DNA from: an uncultured bacterium
GTDB lineage: Bacteria > Bacteroidota > Bacteroidia > Bacteroidales > Bacteroidaceae
Assembly: GCA_946188155.1 (NCBI GenBank)
Contig: CAMHUC010000018.1
Span: forward strand, 1 to 54,749
Direction of reading: 5' to 3'
DNA: 54,749 nucleotides
The translations under genes and the position numbers were made by a program. The notes under the pieces are model-generated. The model was not told where the DNA came from and searched no databases. It was given only the letters and a program-made list of their open reading frames with translations. Positions 17,856 to 27,600 of the stretch are shown here, piece by piece. Each line of letters begins with the position of its first letter. Positions within the stretch are counted from its first letter, which is position 1.

Positions 17856-19391
17856 ATGAAACTAAGATATTTCATTCCGACACTCATGGCAGTCATCGCT
17901 GCCGTGTTCACAGGCTGCTCTGACGACAAGGACCCCACCTATCTCGACGAGATCCGCGTGTCGCAGTCGTATGTGTCACTCCCCGTTTCTGGTGGTTCTG
18001 CCACCATCGATGTGCAGGCTGCTGGCAGTTGGGCGTTCTCTGAAGTGCCCGACTGGCTGACCATCGCGCCCGCCAGTGGTTCTGGCAACGGCAGCGTCAC
18101 CTTCTCTGCTCAGGCCGGAGAAGGCCGCACGGCTGAGCTGCTGCTCACCTGCGACGGCAAGACGCAGCGCATCAACGTCATCCAGGGCCTGGCCACCGTC
18201 GCCACAGCCACCTGTGCCGAAGTCATCGCCGGACCCGACTCTAAGTCGTACCGCGTGACGGGTACCGTCAAGTCGATAGCCAACACCACCTACGGCAACT
18301 GGTATCTGGAGGACAAGACCGGCGAGGTGTACATCTATGGTACGCTCGATGCCAAGGGCAACGAGAAGAACTTCAGTAGCCTCGGCATCGAGGTGGGTGA
18401 CGAACTGACCGTCGAGGGTCCTAAGACCACCTACAACGGCACCGTGGAACTGGTGAACGTCACCGTGGTGAAGATCAACAAGTCGCTCATCAAGCTCGAC
18501 TCGCTGACCGTGAATGATATCGTCACTCCCGAACTGCCTCTCGAGGGTGGCGAGATTGTGGCCCACCTCACCTGCAAGGGAACGGGCGTGGCCGTAGAGA
18601 TTCCTGCTGATGCTCAGAGCTGGCTCGGCGTGGTGAGTTCTACCGTGGGCACTGAGCCCACCGTCACCTTCCGCGCTGCCCCCAATGCTGCCGGCGACCG
18701 CTCGACGACAGTGGTGTTCAAGACCACCGACGGCAAGAAGGACTACACCGCCCAGGCTACCATTTATCAGGAGGGTGCCATCGTCGATGCCAACGTGGCT
18801 GAGTTCCTCGATGCTCCCGTGGGCGATGGCCAGTACCGTGTGCAGGGTGTCATCACCAAGGTTGCTAATGCCAGCTACGGCAATGTCTACATCAAGGACT
18901 TCTCCGGAGAGACCTACGTCTATGGTATCGGCTCGAAGGGCGACTTCGAGAAGGCCGGCCTGAAGGTGGGCGACATCGTCACACTCCTTGGTAAGCGTGG
19001 CGAGTATAAGGGCGATGCCCAGATGACCGGCGCACAGCTGGAGAAGACCATCCCCGTGACGGAGTGTACGATCGCCGACTTCCTGCAGAAGCCCGATGAC
19101 AAGAACACCTGGTACATGGTCACCGGCACCATCACCTCGCTCAAGGGCAGCAACGGCAAGGATAACGACTACGGCAACCTCTACATCTCCGACGGCACCA
19201 ACGAGCTCTACGTCTATGGCTGCTATCCCGGATGGGGCGCTACGGGCGACAACCGTAAGTTCTTCATTGCTGACAACGGTATCGAGGTGGGCGACAAGCT
19301 GACCATGATTGGCTATAAGGACACCTACAAAGGACTCGTTGAACTCTGCGGCGGTGTCTGCTTCGGATTCGCAAAGGCTAACGCTGAGTAA
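17856..19391 (+). CDS. BACON and OB-fold lipoprotein
   Basis: 511 residues. The lipobox (VFTGC, Cys about residue 21) predicts a lipoprotein, probably surface exposed in this phylum. The order is a BACON domain (about 34-112), an OB-fold-like unit (about 118-205), a second BACON-like unit (about 220-305), then two more OB-fold-like units (about 310-400 and 405-505). The OB units share a YRVTGTVKSI, GNWYLEDKTGEVYIYG, VGDELTVEG pattern. OB folds often bind nucleic acid or oligosaccharide. Placement between the receptor and endonuclease I makes nucleic acid capture plausible, but this is not proven by sequence. Confidence 0.85.
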   Translation: MKLRYFIPTLMAVIAAVFTGCSDDKDPTYLDEIRVSQSYVSLPVSGGSATIDVQAAGSWAFSEVPDWLTIAPASGSGNGSVTFSAQAGEGRTAELLLTCDGKTQRINVIQGLATVATATCAEVIAGPDSKSYRVTGTVKSIANTTYGNWYLEDKTGEVYIYGTLDAKGNEKNFSSLGIEVGDELTVEGPKTTYNGTVELVNVTVVKINKSLIKLDSLTVNDIVTPELPLEGGEIVAHLTCKGTGVAVEIPADAQSWLGVVSSTVGTEPTVTFRAAPNAAGDRSTTVVFKTTDGKKDYTAQATIYQEGAIVDANVAEFLDAPVGDGQYRVQGVITKVANASYGNVYIKDFSGETYVYGIGSKGDFEKAGLKVGDIVTLLGKRGEYKGDAQMTGAQLEKTIPVTECTIADFLQKPDDKNTWYMVTGTITSLKGSNGKDNDYGNLYISDGTNELYVYGCYPGWGATGDNRKFFIADNGIEVGDKLTMIGYKDTYKGLVELCGGVCFGFAKANAE

Positions 19392-19407
19392 CATCACCCT
19401 AACGACA

Positions 19408-19450
19408 ACTCCCGGTGCGCACAGAAGTGGCATCGGGAGCATTTATTTTC
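19408..19450 (+). terminator. Terminator after the lipoprotein gene
   Basis: A 10-bp stem, CTCCCGGTGC with GCATCGGGAG (one G-T pair), is followed by CATTTATTTTCATTT. It probably ends the receptor-lipoprotein transcript. Confidence 0.7.
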
Positions 19451-19452
19451 AT

Positions 19453-19656
19453 TTCTCAACACAGAGGGCGCAGAGGACACAGAGGGATATGTATGTGAGA
19501 AAAAGAGGTTTACAGAGCGACCTATGGCCTACGCAGAGAGCTGGCGTAGGAGGATGTCAGCGGCAACTCTCTGTGCAGAGCCGTCAGGCACCTCTTGTAT
19601 CTTCTCCGATAAAGGTATTAATATCTCTGTGTCCTCTGCGTTCTCTGTGTTGAAAA
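19453..19656. repeat. CACAGAGG-word palindromic element
   Basis: The arms at 19453-19490 and 19621-19656 are near-perfect reverse complements built from words such as GCAGAGGACACAGAGG. A central 130 nt contain further CAGAG words. It separates the lipoprotein gene from the endonuclease gene. The CTCTGCG words recur at 33653-33706 and near 36068-36093. Confidence 0.8.
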
Positions 19657-19665
19657 TTTACTTAA

Positions 19666-19673
19666 TAACTTTG
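19666..19673 (+). promoter_or_regulatory. -7 box close to the endonuclease start
   Basis: TAACTTTG ends only 4 nt before the ATG at 19678, so the transcript would be almost leaderless. No clear -33 box is seen. Confidence 0.4.
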
Positions 19674-19677
19674 GCTT

Positions 19678-20730
19678 ATGAAACGACTTTCCGCAATACT
19701 TATCACTTATCACTTATCACTTATCACTTCCCTCGCCCAGCCTGCAGGCAACTACTATCAGGCGGCCGACGGCAAGAAGGGCGCGGAGCTGAAGACGGCC
19801 CTTTTCCAAATCATCAGTCCCCACGAGATACAGACCTACACGCCCGGCGTATGGGATGCCATCAACAGCTACGATATCCGAGAGGACGGCAAGATATGGG
19901 AAATCTATTCCGCCATCTCTAACTTCACGCCGAAGACCGACCAAGACCGTGGCGAGGAGATCGAAGAGGAGGGCAAGGTCTACAATCGCGAGCACGCCAT
20001 GCCCAAGAGCTGGTTTAATGAGTCGACGAGTGTAGACAACTACAGCACCAACGTCTATCCCATGTACACCGACCTGCACCACCTGTTCCCCACCGACCGT
20101 TTTGCCAACACGCTGCGCTCCAACTATCCTTACGGCGAGGTGGGCGACAAGGTCACCAAGCAGTCCGAGGGTGGATTCTCCAAGTTTGGGCGCTGTACCG
20201 ACGAGCTGGGCTACAAGAATGGTGGGCTCAACGGACGCGTATTCGAACCCAACGACGAGTACAAGGGCGACCTGGCGCGCGTCTATTTCTACATGGCTAC
20301 GGCCTACGAGTCGTATAAGAACGAGAAGGGTCAGGAGCGCAGTCCGAAGAACTGGAAGAGCGATATGCTTACCAGCGACATCTATCCCTTCTTCACCGAC
20401 TGGGCACTGAAGATGCTCCTCCGCTGGGCACAGCAGGATCCCGTCAGCGAGAAGGAACTCAAGCGCAACGAGGCCATCTACCAAATTCAGAAAAACCGCA
20501 ATCCGTTCGTCGACTATCCCGGACTGGAGCGGTACATCTGGGGTGATTATAAAGATGCGTTCTTCAGCTATGCTAACTACACAGAACCTGCGTCGACAGG
20601 CATACAGCAGCTGCACCGCATGGTGACTGCCGCCGATGGTGCCGTCTATAACCTCAACGGTCAGCGTGTCAGTGATACGCCGAAGAAGGGTGTCTATATC
20701 CGTAATGGTAGGAAATTCATAGCGCGATGA
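19678..20730 (+). CDS. Secreted endonuclease I family nuclease with T9SS-like tail
   Basis: 350 residues. The motifs NREHAMPKSWF and YTDLHHLFPTD are the metal and catalytic site of the endonuclease I (EndA/NucM) family, which cuts DNA and often RNA outside the cell. The signal peptide core is encoded by four tandem TATCACT heptamers (19701-19728), reading LITYHLSLITS. The C-terminal 27 residues, YNLNGQRV through GVYIRNGRKFIAR, match the tails of the MBG protein and, more loosely, the HAD phosphatase, suggesting T9SS export. It lies downstream of an Oar-like receptor and an OB-fold lipoprotein. Confidence 0.92.
   Translation: MKRLSAILITYHLSLITSLAQPAGNYYQAADGKKGAELKTALFQIISPHEIQTYTPGVWDAINSYDIREDGKIWEIYSAISNFTPKTDQDRGEEIEEEGKVYNREHAMPKSWFNESTSVDNYSTNVYPMYTDLHHLFPTDRFANTLRSNYPYGEVGDKVTKQSEGGFSKFGRCTDELGYKNGGLNGRVFEPNDEYKGDLARVYFYMATAYESYKNEKGQERSPKNWKSDMLTSDIYPFFTDWALKMLLRWAQQDPVSEKELKRNEAIYQIQKNRNPFVDYPGLERYIWGDYKDAFFSYANYTEPASTGIQQLHRMVTAADGAVYNLNGQRVSDTPKKGVYIRNGRKFIAR
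19701..19728 (+). repeat. Four TATCACT heptamers in the endonuclease signal peptide
   Basis: Four perfect 7-bp copies in a row. The total of 28 nt is read through all three frames in turn and gives alternating Leu/Ile/Thr/Tyr/His residues that form the hydrophobic core. Confidence 0.95.
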
Positions 20731-20747
20731 GCTTTCATCGCGCTATG
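20718..20747. terminator. Perfect hairpin across the endonuclease stop codon
   Basis: A perfect 13-bp stem (CATAGCGCGATGA with TCATCGCGCTATG) and a 4-nt loop. The left arm includes the stop codon TGA. There is no T-run, so its role as a terminator or mRNA-end stabiliser is uncertain. Confidence 0.55.
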
Positions 20748-20798
20748 GATTTGTTGAGTGTTGTAACAGGGGCCTGCCAGTTCCTCATATATTCTTTG

Positions 20799-21527
20799 TT
20801 ATAGCTTGAACTTATAGCCGACTGTCAGGCGGAACACGCCGTTCTTCCAGTCATTCTCCCCCTCGACATGCTGCTTGTTGACCCTCGTCACGCCAATGTC
20901 GTAGCGGGCATCGACCACGATGGGCACCTTGAACTCGTAGGAGATGCCTACGGGGATGGATATGTCAATCTTGCGGCTGACATCATACATACTGCGCGAG
21001 AAATCCATGTTGAAGTCCATGTTGCTGCCCTCTATCACACCGTCGCCCCTGAAGCGGCTCATCTCAGAGGCATTGGTCAGGATGCCCAGTTGCACACCTG
21101 TCTTGATGGCCAGACCCTTATAGAGATACACGCTGGCCGTGAGGGGCAGGTTGATATAGCCCAGTTCCACCTTGTTGCGCACGCGTAGGTTCTTCACGCT
21201 CACGTCGCCGTAGGCATCACTCGGCAGCACTCCCTGCAGCCTGCCGCTCATGTCGTACCGCTGCCAGGCCGTGCCCTGCTGCGACCAGTTGATGCCTGCC
21301 GCTATGCTCACCACGTCGTAGAGCTGATAGGCAAACTCCACGCCGAAGAGCATGCCGCCGTTGACGAAATTGTCGAGCTTTGTGCCGACAAGGTCATAAC
21401 TCTCCATATTGGCCAGTGTCGACACGGTGAAGCCTGCCTGTGGCTGTACCGAGAACGTTCCTTTAGCATTCTGTGCTTTAGCAGTCATGGCTACCATCAT
21501 GGCGGCTATTAATAACCATTTCCTCAT
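20799..21527 (-). CDS. Outer-membrane beta-barrel protein
   Basis: 242 residues with a signal peptide ending AKAQ. Alternating hydrophobic strands run through to a C-terminal FRLTVGYKFKL, in the style of the Bacteroidota outer-membrane beta-barrel (PorT/OMP_b-brl) group. I do not assign a specific substrate. It lies downstream of sprA on the same strand but has its own -7 box at 21564-21557. PorT-like proteins belong to T9SS, so a link with sprA is possible but not shown. Confidence 0.75.
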   Translation of the reverse strand: MRKWLLIAAMMVAMTAKAQNAKGTFSVQPQAGFTVSTLANMESYDLVGTKLDNFVNGGMLFGVEFAYQLYDVVSIAAGINWSQQGTAWQRYDMSGRLQGVLPSDAYGDVSVKNLRVRNKVELGYINLPLTASVYLYKGLAIKTGVQLGILTNASEMSRFRGDGVIEGSNMDFNMDFSRSMYDVSRKIDISIPVGISYEFKVPIVVDARYDIGVTRVNKQHVEGENDWKNGVFRLTVGYKFKL

Positions 21528-21556
21528 AACGTTTGTACTTTGTAATATTTACGCTG

Positions 21557-21564
21557 CAAAGGTA
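21557..21564 (-). promoter_or_regulatory. -7 box of the beta-barrel gene
   Basis: TACCTTTG on the minus strand, about 30 nt before the start codon. No clear -33 box at the standard distance. Confidence 0.5.
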
Positions 21565-21584
21565 ACGATATTTTCGGAAAGAAA

Positions 21585-21662
21585 GAACATAAATCTCCAT
21601 AAATCTGATTTAAAATCTTTTGTCGACAGCTATTTATGTCAGATTTATGAAGATTTATGTTC
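21585..21662. repeat. AAATCT-word palindrome between sprA and the barrel gene
   Basis: The outer 12 nt, GAACATAAATCT and AGATTTATGTTC, are perfectly complementary. The arms extend imperfectly to about 33 nt through repeated CATAAATCT words. The inner word pattern CAGATTTNTGAAGATTTNTG is shared with the 25-bp repeats at 34896 and 36020. Confidence 0.8.
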
Positions 21663-21680
21663 CTCAAGGCCTATTCCTGT

Positions 21681-24600
21681 CTATCGTGTCAGCGAGAACT
21701 TCAGCGACAGCCCGAAGTCGCGCGTCGTTGTGGGATAGCTCGACGATGACAGCAGCGGCGTGTTGGTCTGCTGGTCGTAGTAGAAGGATAGTGTCAGCAG
21801 GCGGCTCAGCGTGTAGTCGGCCATGAATGACAGCTTGAAGGCCGAGTTGCCGCTTGATGCCGATGAGGTGCCGCTGGCGATGTCGCGGGTGATGGCTGCC
21901 TGCTTGCGGAAGGAGATGTCGAGGCGCATGTTCAGGTCGTGGTTCACGCCGCCGCTGCGCCCTCTTGCCGTCGTCTGCTCCTGCTGCTGGTTCTTCTTGC
22001 CCCGGTTCTGAGCCTTGCGCACCTTGCGGTTGCCATTGGCTCCGAAGAGGTTGAAGTCCTTCAGCTTGTACGCCAGGCCCACCACCCAGTCGTTGGAGCG
22101 GGCCTCGTTGATCTGTACACTGGTCATCGAGAGGTTCAGCACGCGTGTGCGCCGATACTCCACCTTGGCCGTCAGGTCGTTGTGGAAGGTGGCGTCCACG
22201 CCGAGCAGTGGCGAGAAGGCCTCGTTGATGCTCACCGTCGATACGTTGTACATCGACGTGGGCTGTAGGGCTCCCGTTGCCTGGTCGGTGGTGAATCCCA
22301 GTCCGTCCATATACTCCTTCCACGAGCTGTAGGAGGCATAGGAGCCTACCTGGTAGACGGACTTATAGCTGTGGTTGATATTGAACGACTTGAAATGATT
22401 GCTGAACCACGTCAGTTTCGACAACCCGCTGTACTTGATGGTCCAGTTGGGCAGTAGCCTTGTCAGTGCGGGGAAGATGTCGAGCGATGAGCCCGCACCC
22501 GATGTGTAGGCTGCCAGGAAGGCTGGTATCATCACGTCGCCACTGTACTGGTTGACTGCCTGATGGGTGGGTGCGTCGGCATACTGTGCCTCCACCCGCT
22601 GCTGGAACTGTGGGAGGAGTTCCAGGAACTTGTCGAACGTGGCTGAGTGATAGCCGTTGTCGGCGTTACCCATTCCTTCGAGGGCTCCTTTCAGTGAGAT
22701 GACTGTCATGTTGAATGAGCCGCTGTGGGTGGTGGGCATACCCTCGTATTGGAACCGGATACTCTTGGCACGGGTGTCCGAGCGCGAGGCGTTCAGGTCG
22801 ATCTTCAGGTCGCGGATGGGTTCCACGACGGCCCTCAGCTGCAGGTCGTTGATGGCATTGGTAGTGGCGGAGTTCGACATACCGTCACTGCGCATCAGCC
22901 AGCCGTTGTCGAGGGCTTTGTCCAGATAGCCGTCGCCGATGGTGCCGAAGGCGAAGTCCAGTCCTGGCGACAATCCTCCCGAGGTGCGCTGTCCGAAAGC
23001 GTCGCCGATGTTTGGCATGAAGCCTGGCAGGTTCATCTGGTACTGGTTGCGGTAGCTGAGGTTGATGCTGCGCACCATCATCAGCAGGCGTGCCACGCTC
23101 TGTGCCGGCCGGTACCACCATTCGTTCTCCGACGACGGCTTGGGCACCACCGAGATCTTGATGTCAACAGAGTCCTTCGACTTGATGCGTATTTGGTTCT
23201 CGTTGATCACCTTGTACTTCAGCTTGTAGGGCTTGCCGTCCTTGGTGCGGGCGGTGACGATGATGCGCTTCGAGTTCTTGTTGTGGGCCACGGTGATGGT
23301 GGTGTCGGGCAGCAGGGTGAGTTCGCGCTGGTAGGTGTTCTTGCTTTTGGAGGCGGGCTGGTCGGCCTTGGCGATGGTGGTGTCGCCGGGCTTGCCGGGT
23401 TTCCCGGGTCTGCTGGATTTTCCGGGTTCTCCGGATTTCCCGGATTCTCCGGATTTTCCGGGTTTCTTGGTGGGCGTTTTCTTGGGTATGGCTTTCTTGA
23501 AGCGCTCGTTGGCCTTGCGCAGGAAGGGGAAGTGGTTGTAGAGCGTCTCCAGGTTGAGGGCTCCGTTGATGTTCAGGTTGCGCTGGCTGTTGATGGTATT
23601 GCCGAGCGTGGAGCCGTCCTCCAGTTCGGTGCCTCGCTGCCAGGTATATCTGGCGGTGTAGGAGGCGTCGCTGTTGAGCCAGTCGAAGATGGGCAGCTTG
23701 TTCAGCGGCAGCTGGTAGGAGATGGTGGTCTGCTGCTGGTAGTCGAGGGGCGTGCCCAGGTTCTTGATGCTCTGCCATACGGAGTCCTTCCATGCACTGT
23801 AGCGGTCGGCGTAGAGGTCCTTGTTGATGGGCGTGTAGGGTTCCTCTATCTGTGCGTGCGTGGCCGACTGGAAGCTGAAGCGCAGGTTCTTGGTGAAGTC
23901 CCAGCGCAGGGAGAAGTCGCGGTTCCAGAGGAACTGCTCATTGAAGTTGAGCGGCAGTTTCTGACCCTCGAGGTTCTGCAGGTCGCGCTCCTGCTGCTCG
24001 TAGTAGTTACGTATAATCTCCGAGTTGAAGCTGATGCTCTGTGGCAGGTAGTTCAGCCCGATGGCCTTGGGGAAGTTGAGCCATTTCGACTTGCCCTTCA
24101 TCTTGCCGAACGGCTCCCAGGTCTTGTACACTGGTGTGTAGGTATAGTTGAGCGTGCCGCGCCAGCGGTCGTCCTTCTCATAGACGGTGGTCTGTCCTGA
24201 GGTATAGCTGTGCGAGTGGCTGTAGCCGAAGGTGAAGTTCCCCGGGTCGTAGGGCATCGGGTGGCGCTTGGTCTTCAGTCCCCATCTGATGCCCGTCAGT
24301 GCGAAGTTGGTGTTCGTCTTCTTGGTGACTGCCAGCGACTCGATGCTGTCGCGTTCCTGCTCGCTGGCCGCTGCGTCGAGCACATCCTTCAGTCTCATGT
24401 CGGTATCGAGGGGATTATAGCGCGGGCGCACCTCCTCTTTGGTGACGGAGTAGTAGAGTGGCACCGACACCTGTGCCTTTTCGGGGAAGAACTTGCCCAG
24501 TTCGAGGGCCGTGGTGACGGAGTACTGCTTTTGGGTGTCGGTACTGCGCTGCATGACACCTTCCTCCAGTCCGCCGAAGCCGTCGCTGGAGTAGCGGCCC

Positions 24601-27600
24601 GTCACGTTGACGCTGCCGAAGTCGGAGAGCTGCACGTTCAGGTTGCCCGAGGCTGCCCAGCCGCCGTCGTTGTTGGTGTCCAGGAGTCGCAGCTCGTTGA
24701 CCCATACCTCTCCCGACTTTGTCTCTCCAGAGATGTTGCGCACGCCGATGACCATCGTCTTGACCTCTCCCAGTGTCGGGTTGCCCACGATGCTCACCTT
24801 GTTGCTGCTGTTCTTGCCGTCGTAGGCCGAGTACACCTGACTGTAGGATGTCAGCCCCTGGCCTTTCTTGATGTTTCGTTCCTTTTTCAGGTTGGTGAAT
24901 ACCGAGAGGTCGATGTCGAGCATATTTTCTTCGGGCCACACCTGCCGGCGGTCGGCCGTCGAGTAGCGGCTGTAGGTATTGCGGTCGGGGGTCAGCGTCA
25001 GCGGTATCTCGTATTCGTAGTAGTTGCTGCGGTAGTCGCTGCCTAAGCGTATGAACACGGCCAGCTCCTTGTCCTTCAGCTGTGTCATGTCGGGCACCAG
25101 GTGGTTGGCGTGTACGAACATCTGCATCCGCTTGTACTGGCGCAGGTCGTAGCGGGTGTTCTTGTATACGGCCTTTGCCTCTCCGGCGCTGAGGTCTTCC
25201 ACCTTCATGTTCAGGGCCTGCTCGTTGTTCTCCACCAACTGTGGCTGCGAGGGGTCGGTGGCGCGGCTGATGCCTGGCGGTAGCACGTAGTTGACGGGCT
25301 GCTTGTCGTTGTTCTCCTCGATGTTGACGGCACTCACCTTGATGGAGCCTGTCTCCAGGCTGTTGGAGAGGCTCTGCTTGTAGATGCGCCAGTCGCCGCG
25401 CACCAGGTCGAGGCTTCCGAATCGTAGCACGATGGGCTTCTGGAAGTTGGTCATGAACATACGCATGAATCGGATGCTGGAGAAGTCGGTGATTGAGCCT
25501 TCCTTGCGCTCGTATTCGTTGATGGGTATGCGGAACTGGAACCAGTTGACGCTGGTGGTGTCGCCGTTGCGCAGCTTCACGCCGCTGGTGCGCATGTCGG
25601 TGATGTAGGTGTCGGGCAGCGGTGTGCCGTTCTTGTAGGCGTCGAGTATTTCCGGGCTGATGTGTACCTTGTACTGATAGTAGCGCTCATACTCGTTGAG
25701 GGTGAAGTCCTGGTTGATGTCCTCCACGTCGGGGCCGGTCTTGTAGCTGGTGTCGTAGCTCTCCGTGCGGTCGTCGGTGTCGGGCGAGTTGCCCTGTGGG
25801 TTGTTGATGCGCTTGTAGCGGTCGAGGATGCTCTTCTGCTCGTTGTCGAAGTCGGTGCCCCGGTAGTAGTGGTAGTCGTCGCCGGCGGGGTCGTTGCGCC
25901 AGGCCTGTATGATGCTGTCGTTGGTGATGATGCCGCTGCCCACCACCGCGTCGAGCCACTCCTTGTAGGCCCCGTACTCGCGCTCCTCCTCGTCGTTGAG
26001 GCCGTTCAGGCCCACGTCCTGTCGCGCCCTGGAGCCGCTGGTGGTGGCGAAGGCGTAGGTCTGAGTGGCCTGTACGGGTATCTTGCCCCACTGCGTGGTG
26101 GTGAATGAGTTGCTGCCGTCGACGGGCATGCCGCTCTCGTAGAATTTCTTGCCGTCGCGCAGGATGTCCTCGCTCACTTCGCCGAGGTTGAAGTACAGGT
26201 CGCCGGCGTAGTCGGAGGCTGTGCCCTGCTCGCGGGTATAGATGAAGGGGTCGAGCAGCCAGAACTCGATGTACTCGATGTTGGCCTGCTCGAAGTCGGT
26301 GGTCTCCAGCTTGCGCATCATGCCGCCCCACTTGGTCTCTGGCTGCCGCAGTGTGCCGTTGGCGTTCAGGTCGCGGGTCAGGTTGTAGGGGCCGCGCTCC
26401 TCGGGGTAGTAGGCCAGGTTGAGCACCGACAGGGTCGAGGTGGCACCGTTGTAGGTTGACTGCTGGCGGTTGGGGTATAGCTCCTTGACGTACACCTCTC
26501 TCACGTAGTGGTTTGACAGCTGCTGCAGGTCGCTCTTGATGTGGCTCGGGGTGAGCGTGGAGGAGTGGCGGGTGAAGATGGGGTCCACGTTGTACCAGGC
26601 CAGCAGGGCTCGGTTGTAGCCGCTGCTGACGCCCGTCTTGTCGGCATATTCGCTGAAGAGCCGTGGCACAGAGGAGATGGTCCACTGCTTGGGTTCGCCC
26701 ACGTGGATATAGGTCTTGGTGTTCTCGAAGTCGTCGATGTATGAGGCGTTGTCCTGCGTGCCGCTGGCGGTGCCTGCTATCAGGTGTGCGAACTCTCCTG
26801 TGAAGGTGATGTGCGAGGGCTCCTTCACGTTCAGGAAGGGAATCTTGTCGAGTATCGAGGTGAGCCACTGCGAGTCCTGCTTCCAGTTCACGTTCAGGCC
26901 CCAGATGGTGTTCTTCAGCGGTTCCTCGCCCATGCCTACCTTCGACACGAGGGCCTGCTCGGAGAGGTGCATCAGCGTGCCGCCCAGCTGGAAGCTCTTC
27001 GAGAAGTCGTATTCCCAGTTCAGGCCCACCATCGTCTTGCGCTGCATGCCGTAGTCGGTGTTCGACTCCAAGGACACGTTCACGTTGGTACCGGCATCGA
27101 TGATGCTCTGGTTCAGGATGGTCACCTCGCCCGCCGAGTAGTCCACCGAGTAGTCGCTGCCCTCCTGCAGCGTCACGCCGCCGGCGGTCACCACCACCGA
27201 CCCCTGCGGCACGTTGTAGGCATCGAGCGAGATGACGTTGGCCGAGCGACCCTTGTACTGGCCGGTCATGATAAACTTGTTCTTCTCGGCTATCTGCTTG
27301 GCCACGGTCTTGGTCGAGTCGTACAGCTGGCTGTAGACGTACTTCTCCGCCACGTCGGTCGTCAGGCCCTTGTTTATCAGCTGCTTGCGCAGATAGTCGC
27401 CGAAGGGTTCTGCCGATGGCAGGAACACGCGGCCGTTCGTGACCGTGTAGCCGCTCACGAAGTCGAAGAAGCCGTTCGAGTGGGCTTTGTTGTTATTGTC
27501 CAGGCGGTCGCAGCCCAGCAGTTTCAGCAGCGTCTCTTCCTTCACCCGCTGTTCGGGTATATAGATAAGGTATACGCCGGCGGTGTCGCTCTGGTACTTG

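Noticed and set aside
25687..26868. Minus-strand 393-codon open frame in another frame of sprA
   Set aside because: It is Arg/His/Pro-rich, out of frame with the sprA motifs on both sides, and does not indicate a frameshift because the sprA frame continues unbroken.
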